64,000 nucleotides of DNA from Phoronis australis (Eukaryota; Phoronida; Phoronidae): NCBI GenBank assembly GCA_002633005.1, contig NMRA01000063.1:604427-668426 (forward strand), given 5' to 3'. The notes beneath the pieces were generated by a model. It was given only the letters and a program-made list of their open reading frames with translations, ran no database searches and had not been told where the DNA came from. Shown in pieces: positions 11,899 to 23,788 of this stretch. The position numbers were made by a program, and so were the translations under genes. Each line of letters begins with the position of its first letter. Within the stretch, counting starts at the first letter, position 1.

Positions 11899-12000
11899 AT
11901 GGATATTCATATATTTTATACCACAATATTAGCGTCAAATGACAGATGCAACCGTGTAATAACCCATAAAGTTATCTCACAAGTGAGATAACGATTTGGC

Positions 12001-12077
12001 GGGAAACCGAGGACGGGGTCGAACCCGGGACCCTAATATTGCTGGTCGCCGACTTTACCACTACACCACGCAGCGAC
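12001..12077 (-). repeat. tRNA-derived SINE-like head
   Basis: On the minus strand GTCGCTGCGTGGTGTAGTGG provides an A-box (TGGTGTAGTGG), followed 35-40 bp later by GGTTCGACCCC as a B-box. The acceptor arms do not pair properly, so this is a tRNA-like pol III promoter of a SINE rather than a functional tRNA. A perfect 10-bp palindrome, GTTATCTCAC with GTGAGATAAC, lies immediately to its left at 11972-11993. Confidence 0.55.
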
Positions 12078-12606
12078 TGACGTCATCAAGAGTGAAAATA
12101 GAATACTTAAATGAGCACGTGCAATAATCGCACGTTCAACAAACCGCATTGAACTGTACTTATACGCTACGAAATAATTTCCATAAAAATGATATCTTAA
12201 TTCGGTAAAATTTTTCTCTCATGTCCTCTTACTCATAAATCACCGATCTCTAGTTTGAATGCGGGTATCGTGTCGTCAGGATCTTTGACTTGAGAATTAT
12301 ATTCAGTTACCAGTGGTAACCTGCTTTAGCAGACGATAATTTCCCGGTCGAAGCCTAGCGTGAAAAAAACGAGTTTTAAGTTATAATAGTTAGTAAACCT
12401 TAATTTATAAATTCAATTTATTTCTATAATATTTAAGTTTTCAATTGGTTTTGAGTAAAAGCATTATTTAACAAAAATAGCCGGGCTTTTCTTAAAAGGT
12501 CACGACCTCCGACCCCGGGCCTCTGACATAGAAAGTAGTTACAAAGCCGTGGAGAGTCAGAAAAGGCAAATCGATTCATTGCAATGTTTCTCGTTTAGTA
12601 TATGGT

Positions 12607-12780
12607 ATAAATAGATTATTACATGTTCTCAGCCGTTATCCCCCTTATCTAGAGCCCTCGTGGATTTTGGAGAATTATCACCCTCGGGGCTAAAGCCCCT
12701 CGGGCGATAATTCTCCAAAATCCACTCGGGCTCTAGATAACGGGGGATAACGACTTCGCCATGTAATAATCTATATTTAT
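12607..12780. mobile_element. Hairpin-type MITE
   Basis: The arms are nearly complementary over ~80 bp. The left begins ATAAATAGATTATTACATG and the right ends CATGTAATAATCTATATTTA. The inner arms, GGATTTTGGAGAATTATC and GATAATTCTCCAAAATCC, meet at AGCCCC. Short unpaired bulges (TTCTCAGC / GACTTCGC) interrupt the arms. The right end coincides with the single N at 12781, so one flank is uncertain. Confidence 0.75.
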
Positions 12781-13302
12781 NGCAGGCACTAAAAATGAAC
12801 AATATTGAAAAGCTTTATAATTGGTTTACCCATGTAATATACATACAGTTTATGGTTATGGAGTTTTCAATAAATCAGATACTACTAAATACAAATATAT
12901 CTGTCACTTAATTTCGTCATTAGAAAAGTTTGAGGAAAAACTGAGTTTCTAGCATGAGAACAGACTTGGTTTATTTTTACGACAGTCTACGGTAATCTGT
13001 CAAGTACACACAAAAATAACTTTTCAAAAATGTTAATGAGAAGTCCTCTTGAATTATAAACCTTCAAAATGCTTAACGTAAAACTTTGATAAAAATAGAC
13101 TGAAAAAAGGTTACTGTACTTAAAAGTTAGCATACTGTGTCTCCTCATCAAGTATACAATGAGTTTTTATGGTATGTTCCATAGATTTTTTAATTGTAAA
13201 ACATTTTTAAAATCAGTAGACTGTGACTTCTACTTGAAATGCGATGAATGACAATGTAAAGCTGTTCAGTGTGGTTTCCTAGTATTCCGTATACTAAAGA
13301 CC
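12781..13302. repeat. Second copy of the ~520-bp duplication, joined by a single N
   Basis: Position 12781 is an N. From 12782 the sequence repeats 11378-11898 almost exactly, then diverges at about 13303. This looks like two alleles laid end to end by the assembler, one carrying the SINE and MITE insertions, rather than a biological tandem duplication. Confidence 0.8.
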
Positions 13303-13400
13303 TTGGATTATTTTATTGAATAATATAGACACTCCTTCCAAGGGATAAAAAACAATGTTGACAAAACTTTCGATACTCTAGCTCTGGCTGGAAAGTGAAA

Positions 13401-14798
13401 TACCGTACTCGTTCGGATTACGGCCCATGCTCGGCCTACAGCCCACCCCCAAAAATTTCAATTCTTCATTTTTAAGCACCCATGCTCGGCTTACCACCCA
13501 CCCCCAATTTTTCATGACCGAGACTCCTGTAAAAGTATCTGTGCTTCTGTGAACGTTCGTCACACAAAATTAAGATTACAAAACTTACGTAACGTGCTTA
13601 CCTTTCTGTGACAATAAATCAGTTTTAGAGGAACCGGGACCTTGCCTTACTATGGCAGTAAAATACCCATAGTCACATGCACTTTACTGAAGGAGATACA
13701 ACAGTTTCCTTTTGCTCACGCGCGGAACTCGTGTACTGGTCACTGATACAGCGCTTGTCGAATGTATTGCTGTAGAAGAACCAGCAAAGCAGTACTTGAC
13801 AGGGATATCACGTCTGTGGCCAACCTTTCTGTGATTCCCCGTGACAGTACACGAAACAAAACCACCCTGAGCATTGAAATAAGAAAGAAAAGACATGGTC
13901 CATTGTGACAAGCCAACTTGTGTTGCTGTTCCTGTCTTGGTTAAACGCATATTTTTAATGACTTTCACTCCTGACACCAACATGGAAGCGCCCAACCATA
14001 GGCAAGAGCACAAAAAATCAACTAGTCAGTAGCGCAAGTCGAACATTCTGTCCACGTTCCATGTGGTCAACAACTTATTTTTTGAACTTTTGATTTGCCT
14101 GACGACATTTTTACAAGATGTGTTTTTGCTTCATTTTTGGCAGCTGACCGAGTACCCCTATTGTCTAATAGTAGTATCCTCCGATTGTTGAGCACATGCT
14201 TTGACCAACAGCGGTGTTGGCTTTGAACTCAAAAAGAAATATATAATGTATATAAAATGTAACATTGTTTAAAGTGTTCACTAAGGAGACCTGTCAATCA
14301 TTAGCACCTGTTTGGTTGCCTAAGTTCAAAGTATTCAGAAAGAAGACTTGTCAACCATTAGCACTGCTTGGTTGCCTAAGTGTCCAGCGGGAAGCAAATT
14401 CTTGTGTGTCTTGCAAGTCTTGTGTGATCTGTCTTTTCTCTCAAGAAACTTGCCCTACTGAACGCACGCCTACCTGTAGGAATACCTTAGTTCGAAGAGA
14501 TGACCAGCAGCAACCGAGGTACGTAAAAACCCAATCGCTCTCAGGATCACGACGCTACTGTGTTGTGTGCACAGGCTGTCGAAGTCCGTTGCTTCAATCC
14601 CCCGACCTATATTTTAACTGATATGCTTGAAGTCCGACGTCATTGTAGCTCCATCAGGGTAAAATCTGTCCCCATGCAGTAAGGAACAACTCCAGACTTT
14701 TCAAAAATTTCGATGTTAACCGCTCGGCTAACCGCCCACCCCGTTTTTTAAGATTCCCAATTTAAGCGCCCTGGGCGGTAACGTGGACGAGTACGGTA
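13401..14798 (-). mobile_element. TA-flanked TIR element, copy A (non-autonomous)
   Basis: The element proper is 13403-14796, starting CCGTACTCGTTCGG and ending CGAGTACGG, flanked by TA. It is an inverted copy of 27733-29236; matching internal blocks include TTGGGAATCT, CTTCAAGCAT and GAACGTTCACAGAAGCAC. Just inside both TIRs lie GCGCCC/CCGCCCACCCC subrepeats, in the same orientation at both ends. An internal ~62-bp segment around GGTTGCCTAAG is duplicated at 14270-14382. Open frames inside (109-118 codons) show no transposase motif and are not shared intact with copy B. Confidence 0.8.
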
Positions 14799-15750
14799 AT
14801 ATCCATTTAGAAATGGTACCACACCAGCTATTCATACGATGAAAACGTGGAAATTTCATAAAAATGCTATCTCTTCCTGCACATAGAAGATACAATTTTG
14901 TTTTCTGAAATCTGGTGAAATGGTGAGAGATTCAAAAATTCAGCCTCAAGTTCATAACACATATGGCCAGTGAAATTGGGACAAACCATGATACCACATG
15001 CACCTTGTCTATTACAGTAAAAATTATTCACTATAGGACAAACGTTGTTGTTGAAATTGTCATTTTACATTTTTTCAGAGACTCAATAAATTGAGGAAAA
15101 GGCTCCAAAATTTCCCTAATGTTTTGCCTTTAAAGTAATCAAAAGCCAATTAATCAACTTAGCTCGATGGCCACACTCTCATTTTTCACAGAATGTGAAT
15201 AATCATAACTTTCGGTGGACACAAACTGCAAGCTGTTGGATAAAACAACAACTGTTACACATTTCAGAAGTTTGAAGTCACAGTGAAAGTTCAGTTGAAA
15301 ATATGACAGAACATGCTTATTTGCTTGTTTTGTATGACGTCATTTTGATGTTTTGGCCCAGTCAAATATAATTAAAATGCCAAAACTAAAAACAATTATA
15401 AATAATCAAGCCAGATTTACGTTGCCCTGTAAATTTCTAAGGATTTCGAAAATTATTACCTGACCATGGACGTGGTCATTTGTAATCCATCTGCAGAAGC
15501 CTACACAGGGTGCAAGTGTTTTGAGAGGACACTCATTAATTCAAATACATAATTTTGAAAAAATTCAAGTGTTAAGATGCTCCAGTGGTTATCTGAATCA
15601 GAAAAATCTAAGACCTGCAAAATTTTGAAAATTTGATGTGACTGTACAAGTCAATTTCTATTTGTGCTCTGAATCGCACCATTATGGTGGCAGAGTTCCT
15701 AATAGTGTTACTTGTTGGTTTATCCAATCTGCTGCTCGCTTTTTTGCCAT
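14799..15750. other. Intergenic or intron sequence with one weak exon candidate
   Basis: Mostly AT-rich. On the minus strand 15460-15490 is bounded by GTGTAGGCTTCTGCAG and GTAATA and can be read as WITNDHVHGQ. Its entry phase does not fit the neighbouring exons without a further exon, and it contains the palindrome-like CCATGG, so I give it low weight. Confidence 0.3.
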
Positions 15751-16952
15751 TAAAGGCCTTTTCATACTGACTTAACTACGGTCTGAGCTCTAGAGCGTCG
15801 ACATAAACTGCGAAATTAACTGAACCGTTCATACTGGCTTGGGTAGTTAACGGACTTTGAAGTAAATGGTAGGTGACACTGTTGTCATCGAAGTAATCAC
15901 ATTAAGCGCTGTACGTTAAGATTTGTTTTACTGTGGGAATTTGGGAACATTTACATGTGGTAATTGACATAAAACTTATTTTTAATTCGATTGGTGATTA
16001 TTAGAGCAAAATGTAAGCAATAATTAGCGACGGCACTACCTGTACTTGTTGACGATAACAGTGGCATTTGGCGATAACTTTGATGGGACCGAAGTTGACT
16101 GTTCTTACTGCACCATAGCGTCGACGTTTCGCTCTTAAATCCACCTGTTTACTACAATGTTAACTGCCGCTGTTATAGGCCATAGTCCATTCGACTCTAG
16201 GAAGCCTAGAAAATCACTTCCGTGGCTACTTTTTTGGGGGCAAGATAATTTTGGTGTTTGTAAGGTCATTATGTACTATACTTTAAGAATTTAAAAAGTT
16301 CCCAAGGTTTGACTAGCACCTTTTCCAGAAATTTGACCTAAAAAATCTGACTTTTTGCAGAATTTGGCACAGAAAACCAATCTTCAAAAACCAACAACAC
16401 TATACCAAAACTGAATGATACTTTGATTGGGTTTTATTCATTTGAAGTTACCAGACAAGAAATGTGATAAATATTATGACATAAGGTGAAAAATTGTTCA
16501 AAAAGACAAAAAGAAAAAAACAGTAGTGCTTCCTGTTGGCCAGAAAACATACTACTATATTCTAAACTCCTACCAAAAACAATACTGTTAACCACTTGAT
16601 AAAGATTTGATATCACAATCTACATATGAACAAGATACAATTCCAACACTTCTGCAAGGAATTCACTCTCACCACTTTTATTAATTGTCACAATTAATTA
16701 TCATTATCCACATTGCAGTTCATTGTCAACTGTCCCGACAGTCACCAGCATGATAAAATGATGTCAATATTTTCCATTAGGTTAAAAATTTAAAGTTCTT
16801 TAACAACATAGCATACACTTATCATGTTTCTTCATTCACTCCATCGCCATTTATATCATCATTTATATCATCAGTTATATCATCATTATAGTCATCAAAA
16901 GTTGTTTCTTGACTGAGACACCATGTTCACACAGTCTGGACAGTCACACAAC

Positions 16953-17326
16953 TTAGAACATGGCATGCCCGACTTCAATTAAGTGCAGACTTTTTTTACT
17001 ACAACCACTTCTTTTACATTTGCCATTAACATTTTTCATGACGTTTTCTGGGGCTAAACGCAGAGTCATCCAGTGGAGCTTCAGACTACCCCGCCGCTCC
17101 AAAGCCAACCATTACGAACTGGAGATGGTGCACTGACATGCTGTTGCAAGTCTCATTTGTGAATGGCACACTGGCAGTTTGCTCTTTTGGCAAGTAACAG
17201 CAAACAATCATGATTAGGAGGCAGAGATGATTCCATCACAGATTTCAACCTGTGTATGCGGTAGCGTGCTTTGTTAATTGTTGATGAGTCGCCATACAGC
17301 TTGCATGCAAATTGTTGAATGTCCTC
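16953..17326 (-). pseudogene. Decayed ORF of a transposon-associated cysteine-rich protein family
   Basis: Three minus-strand frames in order read as one broken protein. From 17326 comes EDIQQFACKLYG, then INKARYRIHRLK, LPPNHDCLLLLAKRANCQ and a stop near 17152. Next, after a shift, comes SAPSPVRNGWLW (about 17140-17100). Finally, from about 17075, comes WMTLRLAPENVM followed by NGKCKRSGCSKK and a stop at 16953. The order CKLYG, LPP..LL..KRAN, GW, WM..APE and C-x-C/C-x4-C resembles an uncharacterised ORF often found in marine invertebrate repeats. I recall it only as a pattern and cannot name the superfamily. Two frameshifts and stops make this copy dead. Confidence 0.5.
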
Positions 17327-18298
17327 TATGAGGTGACCAGGAGTTCAAAAATATCTCTGCAAGCCTGCACCCTACCCGAAATATAAGTTTTGACAACCTG
17401 AATACCGTTTCATCTAAACACCTTGTTACAGTAATCCTATTTAACTGAAACAGATAACCAAAATGCTCTTCACTTTAGCACACAGTATGGCCCACACCTG
17501 AAATTGCGTGATTTTGTCTAAGTGCTCAGCAAAAATTACGTAAGGTTATTTAACCTTATTTAGTGGCGTCCGTTCTAACTCGTATATCAAAAAACTAAAC
17601 TTTGTCAACTAGTAAAAGTATATGTTTTCTGAAAGAACAAAGACCAGGAAACATAAATATACACTTTGTATTTATGTTCCATTATTATTTTTACGTAAAA
17701 ACCTTTTTAAGTAAAAATTTCATTTTTAAGAAAGATACATTCATAGCAAAATAACCTCTCGGTCGATTTTAATGAAACCTTTTTTAAATGAAAACTTCAC
17801 CAGTTACCTCAAAAACGCTGTTAGGAATTTTCGATTAGGCTGTTTGTTTGGTTTCTATGACAAATTATCTCGCAAAACGTAAGGTATTTTTGTAAAAATT
17901 GAAGTCGTATTCGTCTTTGTCACATTATGCAAAAACTATGCCTTCATATTAAAAATCCTACAAGAGCTTTTGAGATTGGTGACTAAATATTAAGTCTGGA
18001 AAGTTTCAGCGAAATCCATCAAGCTGTTTTCGAGAACTAGTGTTCATAAGTTCAAATAAAGTCGATTTGCCGAAGCCGAGAAAAAGCCGATTAAACTGGG
18101 ACACGTGAAAATCTCCAAGTCTTTGGTTACTTATTTGGTGAAAACTTGTTTTTGGTACACATAACCTATACACTCCTTAACTATGTTAGCTATTTCAACG
18201 TTCACTCGCAATGTCAACTAATTTTGCAGTGCGTAACTAACTTAATTATCATTAAAACCTTAAATAGACGTATCTTTCCATGCCAACTTTTACTGTTT

Positions 18299-18357
18299 TG
18301 TACAGGTTATGAACTGTGACCTACTTAGAAAGTAGGTCACAGTTCATAGCCTGTACA
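18299..18357. repeat. 28-bp near-perfect hairpin
   Basis: The arm TGTACAGGTTATGAACTGTG and onward to CCTACTT is repeated as its reverse complement after a 3-base loop, with one mismatch (GGTTAT / ATAGCC). It lies inside the 7.55-kb element. Confidence 0.9.
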
Positions 18358-18496
18358 TGTCAGGAGCTGGGAGACTGATACCAAACCAAGAAATGGATAA
18401 CAAAAATTGAATCAGTGGTTAAAGTATGTCGTTAGCATAAAATAGAAACATCGAAATGTTAACTAATTAATTGAATTAAGGAATTAGGGTGAGGAT

Positions 18497-20320
18497 TTAT
18501 CTCTTTTCACAACTTTCTGTGTTCGTGACCACAGAGGCCTGAGGCAACTCGTAGCATTCGTTTTCAACGCCAACGCTGGTATGCATGTAGACGCACAACT
18601 CCCTTGGGATCAAAACTGCGTTTAGTCTTTGTTTTCCCCGCGCCATTCCATCATAAGTACACCTCGTTGGCTCGATGTTATGGCAACTTTGTGAATGAAA
18701 GGGCGGAGAGTATACGTAGCTGTTCTGTACCTGGTGGGAGATTTGATTTAATTGAAAGCCCTTTAACATTTGACCTTAGATAAGTAGTAAACAAATATCC
18801 ATGTGGTTGTGCGGTTCTAAGGTGGTTCTGCTAAATCATTTTTTTCTCGCTACGCCGTACATATTTTGTATTTGAAGTTCCCCGATAATGAAGATAAGGT
18901 ATTTTGCTAGAAACAAGTGAAATATTGTAAAAATGGCCAATTTTTGTGAATAAGGTTGGAGATACCTTAAGAGAAATGAGCATCATTACCAGCATTGATT
19001 GCACCGTGCAGTTGTCTTCAAACAATTTAAAACATAGAAACAATTTTATCAACCTTAATACTTTAGTTCAGCCTTTGAAAATAGAGGAATGGTCATGTTG
19101 GTAATAGTTTTTGTTTAAAATTGAAAAGCGTCTTTTTTACCGTAGAGCTAAAATGTCTTTAAAACAGGAAGCGTCAGCACATAATAGGAAGAGTAAAAAT
19201 TTTCCTACGCTAAAAACTCCAATTCACGAATCTTCAAAATGTGAGATACTGAAATTTGATTAACATTTGAATTTTCAAGATCAATAAATTACAGAACACA
19301 GGCAATATTTTCATTTTTTATATTTCTCAAATTCCAAACACTGCTCATGATTTTACATAAATACGTCTCAAAATAGGCTTAGAAGTTCATAAAAAAGCAG
19401 TGCTGATCTCTCACATGTAGGTAAAAACTACTGCCAGTACCTTTGAGATTGGGACGGCCATTACTACAAATTTATCAAGCAAAATGATTCTTTTCTGTAA
19501 CCTAAACTAAAGATTATCAACCATAAATGACACTTTTTTGAATTAACAATAGGTAGATCTTTTTACAATTGAATGTTTGGAACCGGGATAGGTTTTCAAC
19601 TTTTCTTTTGTTAGTGAAGTTCCCGTGATGGAATTTGATTTGTGGCAAATGGTTCATTGTGGAGGAAAGACATAATTTTTATAGGTATATTTCTTTGAGC
19701 ACTGTTAAATGTAACCGACAGTGACAATCTTATCAGCAATGATACTTCGCTTGCACTCAATGTTGATACATATCTTTGCAGTAGCCTTACGCCTTTAGTG
19801 AGACCAGGTAATATCTGAAACTTCCAGCTCGGAAATTTGAGCAGAACCTGAGACACGAATGCAACAAGGGGCAGACATCTTGCCAGTCTATTGAGAAGTC
19901 GAACACTGTTCAATATTTCATGGTTTCAGTAGAGTCCTACCTGTCCCAAAACTGTTCTTTGCAAACCACAAAATGATTCAGGAATATGCCAAGAATTGTT
20001 TCAGTACTATGATGACACTGGTGGCCACTTGACTTGGCTTTCCTTAATTCCTAACTGCTGCATGCTGGGTTTTGAGCTTTAGCCCTGAGTAATTGCATAT
20101 TACTTGCACACCCACCAAAGAATTAATACTCTCCAATGTAGTCAGTAGCAGTAAACAAGCTAGCTAAGATAGCAGGATAACATCATCAGCTGACTGTCCT
20201 CTGATGAATGTTTTCATGCCAAGCAGACGACTTTTGAAAGGGAAAGGTATGGACACAATATTTTCCTGGCATTTGATTGGTTGTTCTGATCATTTTGCTC
20301 TAACACCTAGTGGCTAAAAT
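18497..20320. other. Interior of the 7.55-kb element; two unassigned minus-strand open frames
   Basis: The minus frames at 18497-18769 (90 codons, containing MARGKQRLNAVLIPRELCVY) and 19611-19913 (100 codons, containing GVRLLQRYVSTLSASEVSLL) are the only ones above background here. Neither has a motif I recognise. They could be pieces of transposon proteins or chance. Confidence 0.3.
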
Positions 20321-20452
20321 ATTAGCTGAGGCCAGAGACCGTAGAGAGGGAGACGTTTCACCTAGCGAAATCCTATTGGACGGCCACTGGCGGCCATTGT
20401 TGTTCCATGGACCGTAGAGACGTCTAGCGGGTGTGTGTGGGAAAAAAGGAAT

Positions 20453-20667
20453 ATGGCCGATACTCGTGGTCAGCGGTCACGGAGACGAGATATTTTATCT
20501 GATCATGTAGTTCATATAGATTTCCCATAGTTAATACCTCTGAGGGTAGTGCTGTGTCAAGTAACTACAAAACAAGATATGCCGGCTTCAGTCCCTAAAA
20601 AGAGGATCAGAGGAGCTTTTTGCGCTGCAGAAAAACCGGGACTTGCACTCCCCACTGATAAAGACAG
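20453..20667 (+). CDS. Possible 5' exon(s) of a gene carried by the 7.55-kb element
   Basis: An ATG at 20453 starts MADTRGQRSRRRDILSDHVV and stops at 20530. A second ATG at 20579 starts MPASVPKKRIRGAF, continues EKPGLALPTDKD, and reaches a strong GTGAGA donor at 20668. The DNA is GC-richer than its surroundings, with a repeated GACCGTAGAGA phrase upstream (20336, 20410). The assembly gap starts 75 bp later, so the continuation is lost. Start choice and reality of the exon are uncertain. Confidence 0.3.
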
Positions 20668-20741
20668 GTGAGATATACGAGTGATACAAAGAATTCTTTT
20701 TGTGAAAATGCTGCCTGTCAACCATTGATGTTGGCAGAGTG

Positions 20742-21498
20742 NNNNNNNNNNNNNNNNNNNNNNNNNNNNNNNNNNNNNNNNNNNNNNNNNNNNNNNNNNN
20801 NNNNNNNNNNNNNNNNNNNNNNNNNNNNNNNNNNNNNNNNNNNNNNNNNNNNNNNNNNNNNNNNNNNNNNNNNNNNNNNNNNNNNNNNNNNNNNNNNNNN
20901 NNNNNNNNNNNNNNNNNNNNNNNNNNNNNNNNNNNNNNNNNNNNNNNNNNNNNNNNNNNNNNNNNNNNNNNNNNNNNNNNNNNNNNNNNNNNNNNNNNNN
21001 NNNNNNNNNNNNNNNNNNNNNNNNNNNNNNNNNNNNNNNNNNNNNNNNNNNNNNNNNNNNNNNNNNNNNNNNNNNNNNNNNNNNNNNNNNNNNNNNNNNN
21101 NNNNNNNNNNNNNNNNNNNNNNNNNNNNNNNNNNNNNNNNNNNNNNNNNNNNNNNNNNNNNNNNNNNNNNNNNNNNNNNNNNNNNNNNNNNNNNNNNNNN
21201 NNNNNNNNNNNNNNNNNNNNNNNNNNNNNNNNNNNNNNNNNNNNNNNNNNNNNNNNNNNNNNNNNNNNNNNNNNNNNNNNNNNNNNNNNNNNNNNNNNNN
21301 NNNNNNNNNNNNNNNNNNNNNNNNNNNNNNNNNNNNNNNNNNNNNNNNNNNNNNNNNNNNNNNNNNNNNNNNNNNNNNNNNNNNNNNNNNNNNNNNNNNN
21401 NNNNNNNNNNNNNNNNNNNNNNNNNNNNNNNNNNNNNNNNNNNNNNNNNNNNNNNNNNNNNNNNNNNNNNNNNNNNNNNNNNNNNNNNNNNNNNNNNN
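20742..21498. other. Assembly gap (757 N)
   Basis: Unsequenced. Open frames that cross it are artefacts. Confidence 1.
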
Positions 21499-22499
21499 TG
21501 AATCTCTTGCCAGTCATTCAGTGATGGACTGGGTGTCTTTACTGTTTCCTGCATTTGATTGCTGATATAGAAAATTGTCATAAATTGTTTGCATGATTTT
21601 GGAAACTACTGATTAGTTTATTCTATGCCCATTGATGCTTCTAATTACTTTTTTCATTTCGTTCTGCAGTCTCAATACATTCAGATCTAAAAGATAATTA
21701 TATTTACTATTATTTACTAATTTTATTATTGTTTTTTATAATATATTTGTTATTCTTGATTATTTATCATTGTTTATTTGCTATTACTTATTTAAATTAT
21801 TTCTTGTGATCCATACAGTCAACATCCTGGCTGTCGTTGATCAATAATCTGTATAATATGATCATGACATGTACTTCAGTGCATAATAACTATTATGTTT
21901 ATGGTTTGGTAACCTACTTGATTATTTGCCATAGGAAGTGGTGAAGGAAGTGTTCTTTTAAGGCACATTGAGCCATACATCTGTGGACACTTCCGTGGTA
22001 TGTGTATTACCTTGGAAACTTGTTGCACTTCAGTGACGATGTTGTTTGTTTAGATTTTTGTTTTGACATGGGTTTTAAAACATCAAGTCAAGAAATAAGG
22101 CGTCGTTATGTTTTTTAATATGAAGTTGGCCTGCCAATGCAGGCTGAATATGCCTTTAACTAACTGCTGATAGTTGATTTAAAAATGTGATTTATGAGAG
22201 CTGGAAAGCTTAGTAAAAAATATCCAAAATGGATTGCATATTCAATAGGCATCTTGGCTGTTTTATGGGGGCATACAAGGCAGGTTTACTGGACTTCAGG
22301 CAGGAATTCAATCTCTTGCAGGTTTGAAACCTGTACCCCTCTTGCCTCCAGTTTCATTCACCACAACCCACCCCAATGCGCTATCCATTTCAGATACCAT
22401 CGGGCATGGATGCTTGGGGTCCAGTGAATCAGTCCCAAGTAGCGACTCCACTGTTGCCTAAAACTACTACGTTTTTGGGAGTTTTCTACGTTGAATTCT
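21499..22499. other. Interior of the 7.55-kb element, nothing recognised
   Basis: AT-rich with a TTATTTA-type low-complexity stretch at 21690-21800. No supported exon. Confidence 0.4.
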
Positions 22500-22921
22500 C
22501 AATGATTGAAAATAAGTAGGGATCTTTTCATGCAATGCACCTAATTTAAGGACTAAGTCCCCAAATGTTTTGACTGAATTAAGAGCTCAGTTTTTAGTTA
22601 TATTATTATAAAACATAAGTCAAAAGAGGAGTTCATAATAAAGATAAAATGATAGAAAATATAAAAACTGTGAGCAAAGAACAAAAAAATGCCTAAAAGA
22701 TTTACCAACTCAATTGAGTACAGGCAGATCCAGGGTGGCGGGTCAAAGGGGTCTGGACCCCCATTTTCCTTGATTGTAGTGATATCAATGCTAGAATTTT
22801 CAAATTGTTGACTTGGGCCACCTTTCTTAAAAAATCATTATCCGACCCCCCCCTTTAAAAAATCCTGGATGTGACCTGTTGGGTCGATATTTGGGACAGT
22901 TTCATGCAAATGGGCACAGAC
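22500..22921. repeat. Fragments of Harbinger-end and hAT-like repeats
   Basis: GGGATCTTTTCATGCAATGC at 22518 and GGACAGTTTCATGCAAATGG at 22899 match the terminal phrases at 147-302. Between them, GCAGATCCAGGG (22725) and AATCCTGGATGTGACC (22860) with G/C runs resemble the ends of the short G-rich elements seen at 45598 and 37690. Boundaries are not resolved. Confidence 0.45.
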
Positions 22922-23744
22922 ACAACTGCTTGAATCTAGAACATCTTTAAGATGTGAAAGAAAGATCTACTAATTTCTCCATTTTATTTTAAAACAAAGT
23001 TTGTGTGTTAAAAGCTTACATAATTAATTGTTAATTAATTGATATTAACACCTGGAATATTGGGGGAAGAAAGCTATCTCTGCCCCCAACCTTTCAATTG
23101 ATTGAGGGGCACCCCCCACTCCTATCTCCTCTTCAGCAGATCCATTTGATGTTTATTACATTCCTGACACCCCTGGACATAATCCTACAGGTTCGGTACC
23201 TGCACATTCTCCAATAACCTACTTTCATCTGCTCAGCTCTTATTACTGAGTCTCCCTCTTGCTTATGACGTATTTCTCGTAATTTATATTACCTTTGCTG
23301 CCCAAATGTTTTCTTGGTTTACTCTATATTTTGCCTATGTGTATTTTTCCATTACATTGCTCGTGTTTTTTGTTTTCAATATTTTAAACAAAGACACTTG
23401 ACTGACAATTTTGAATTTGACAAACTAAGATCGGCCATAGTGAATGCCTTGCATACTTCGTCGGCCCACACACACCCGCTAGGTGTCGCTACGGTCCATG
23501 ACACAATAATGGCGGTGGCCTTGGTGAATAGTCTTGTTAGCGTCTTTGCTGAGGCTATATTTTTCCAACTTTTAAATTAAAATTCTCACTAAACGAGCAA
23601 GTCTATTCTTGGGAACTTTTTTGAAATTGACTTTGAACATCTGTAGATGGGTTTAATGTAAAGTTCCCGTTGACCCCAGAAAGTAGCCACGGAGGTGAAA
23701 GATAGGAGAACTGGGACTATGGCCTATTAACTTCGATCCAGGAC

Positions 23745-23755
23745 CAGGCCTTTAC

Positions 23756-23788
<33 letters not shown>

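Larger units (their letters stand above)
16176..23726. mobile_element. 7.55-kb TIR transposon with TTA target duplication
   Basis: The left end TAGGCCATAGTCC (16176) and the right end GGACTATGGCCTA (23726) are inverted. The similarity continues with gaps for about 145 bp, including CTCCGTGGCTACTTT and AAAAAGTTCCCAAG on both sides. TTA flanks both ends (16173-16175, 23727-23729). Removing the element and one TTA rebuilds the host MITE without a length change. A 3-bp TTA duplication is typical of PIF/Harbinger, but no Harbinger nuclease is readable; 20742-21498 is unsequenced. The interior holds a decayed ORF (16953-17326), a perfect-arm hairpin and possible exons near 20.5 kb. Confidence 0.7.

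Noticed and set aside
12001-12077. Functional tRNA gene
   Set aside because: A and B boxes are present but the acceptor and anticodon stems do not pair acceptably.
20588-21581. Long ORFs across 20.6-21.6 kb
   Set aside because: They consist almost wholly of the assembly gap.
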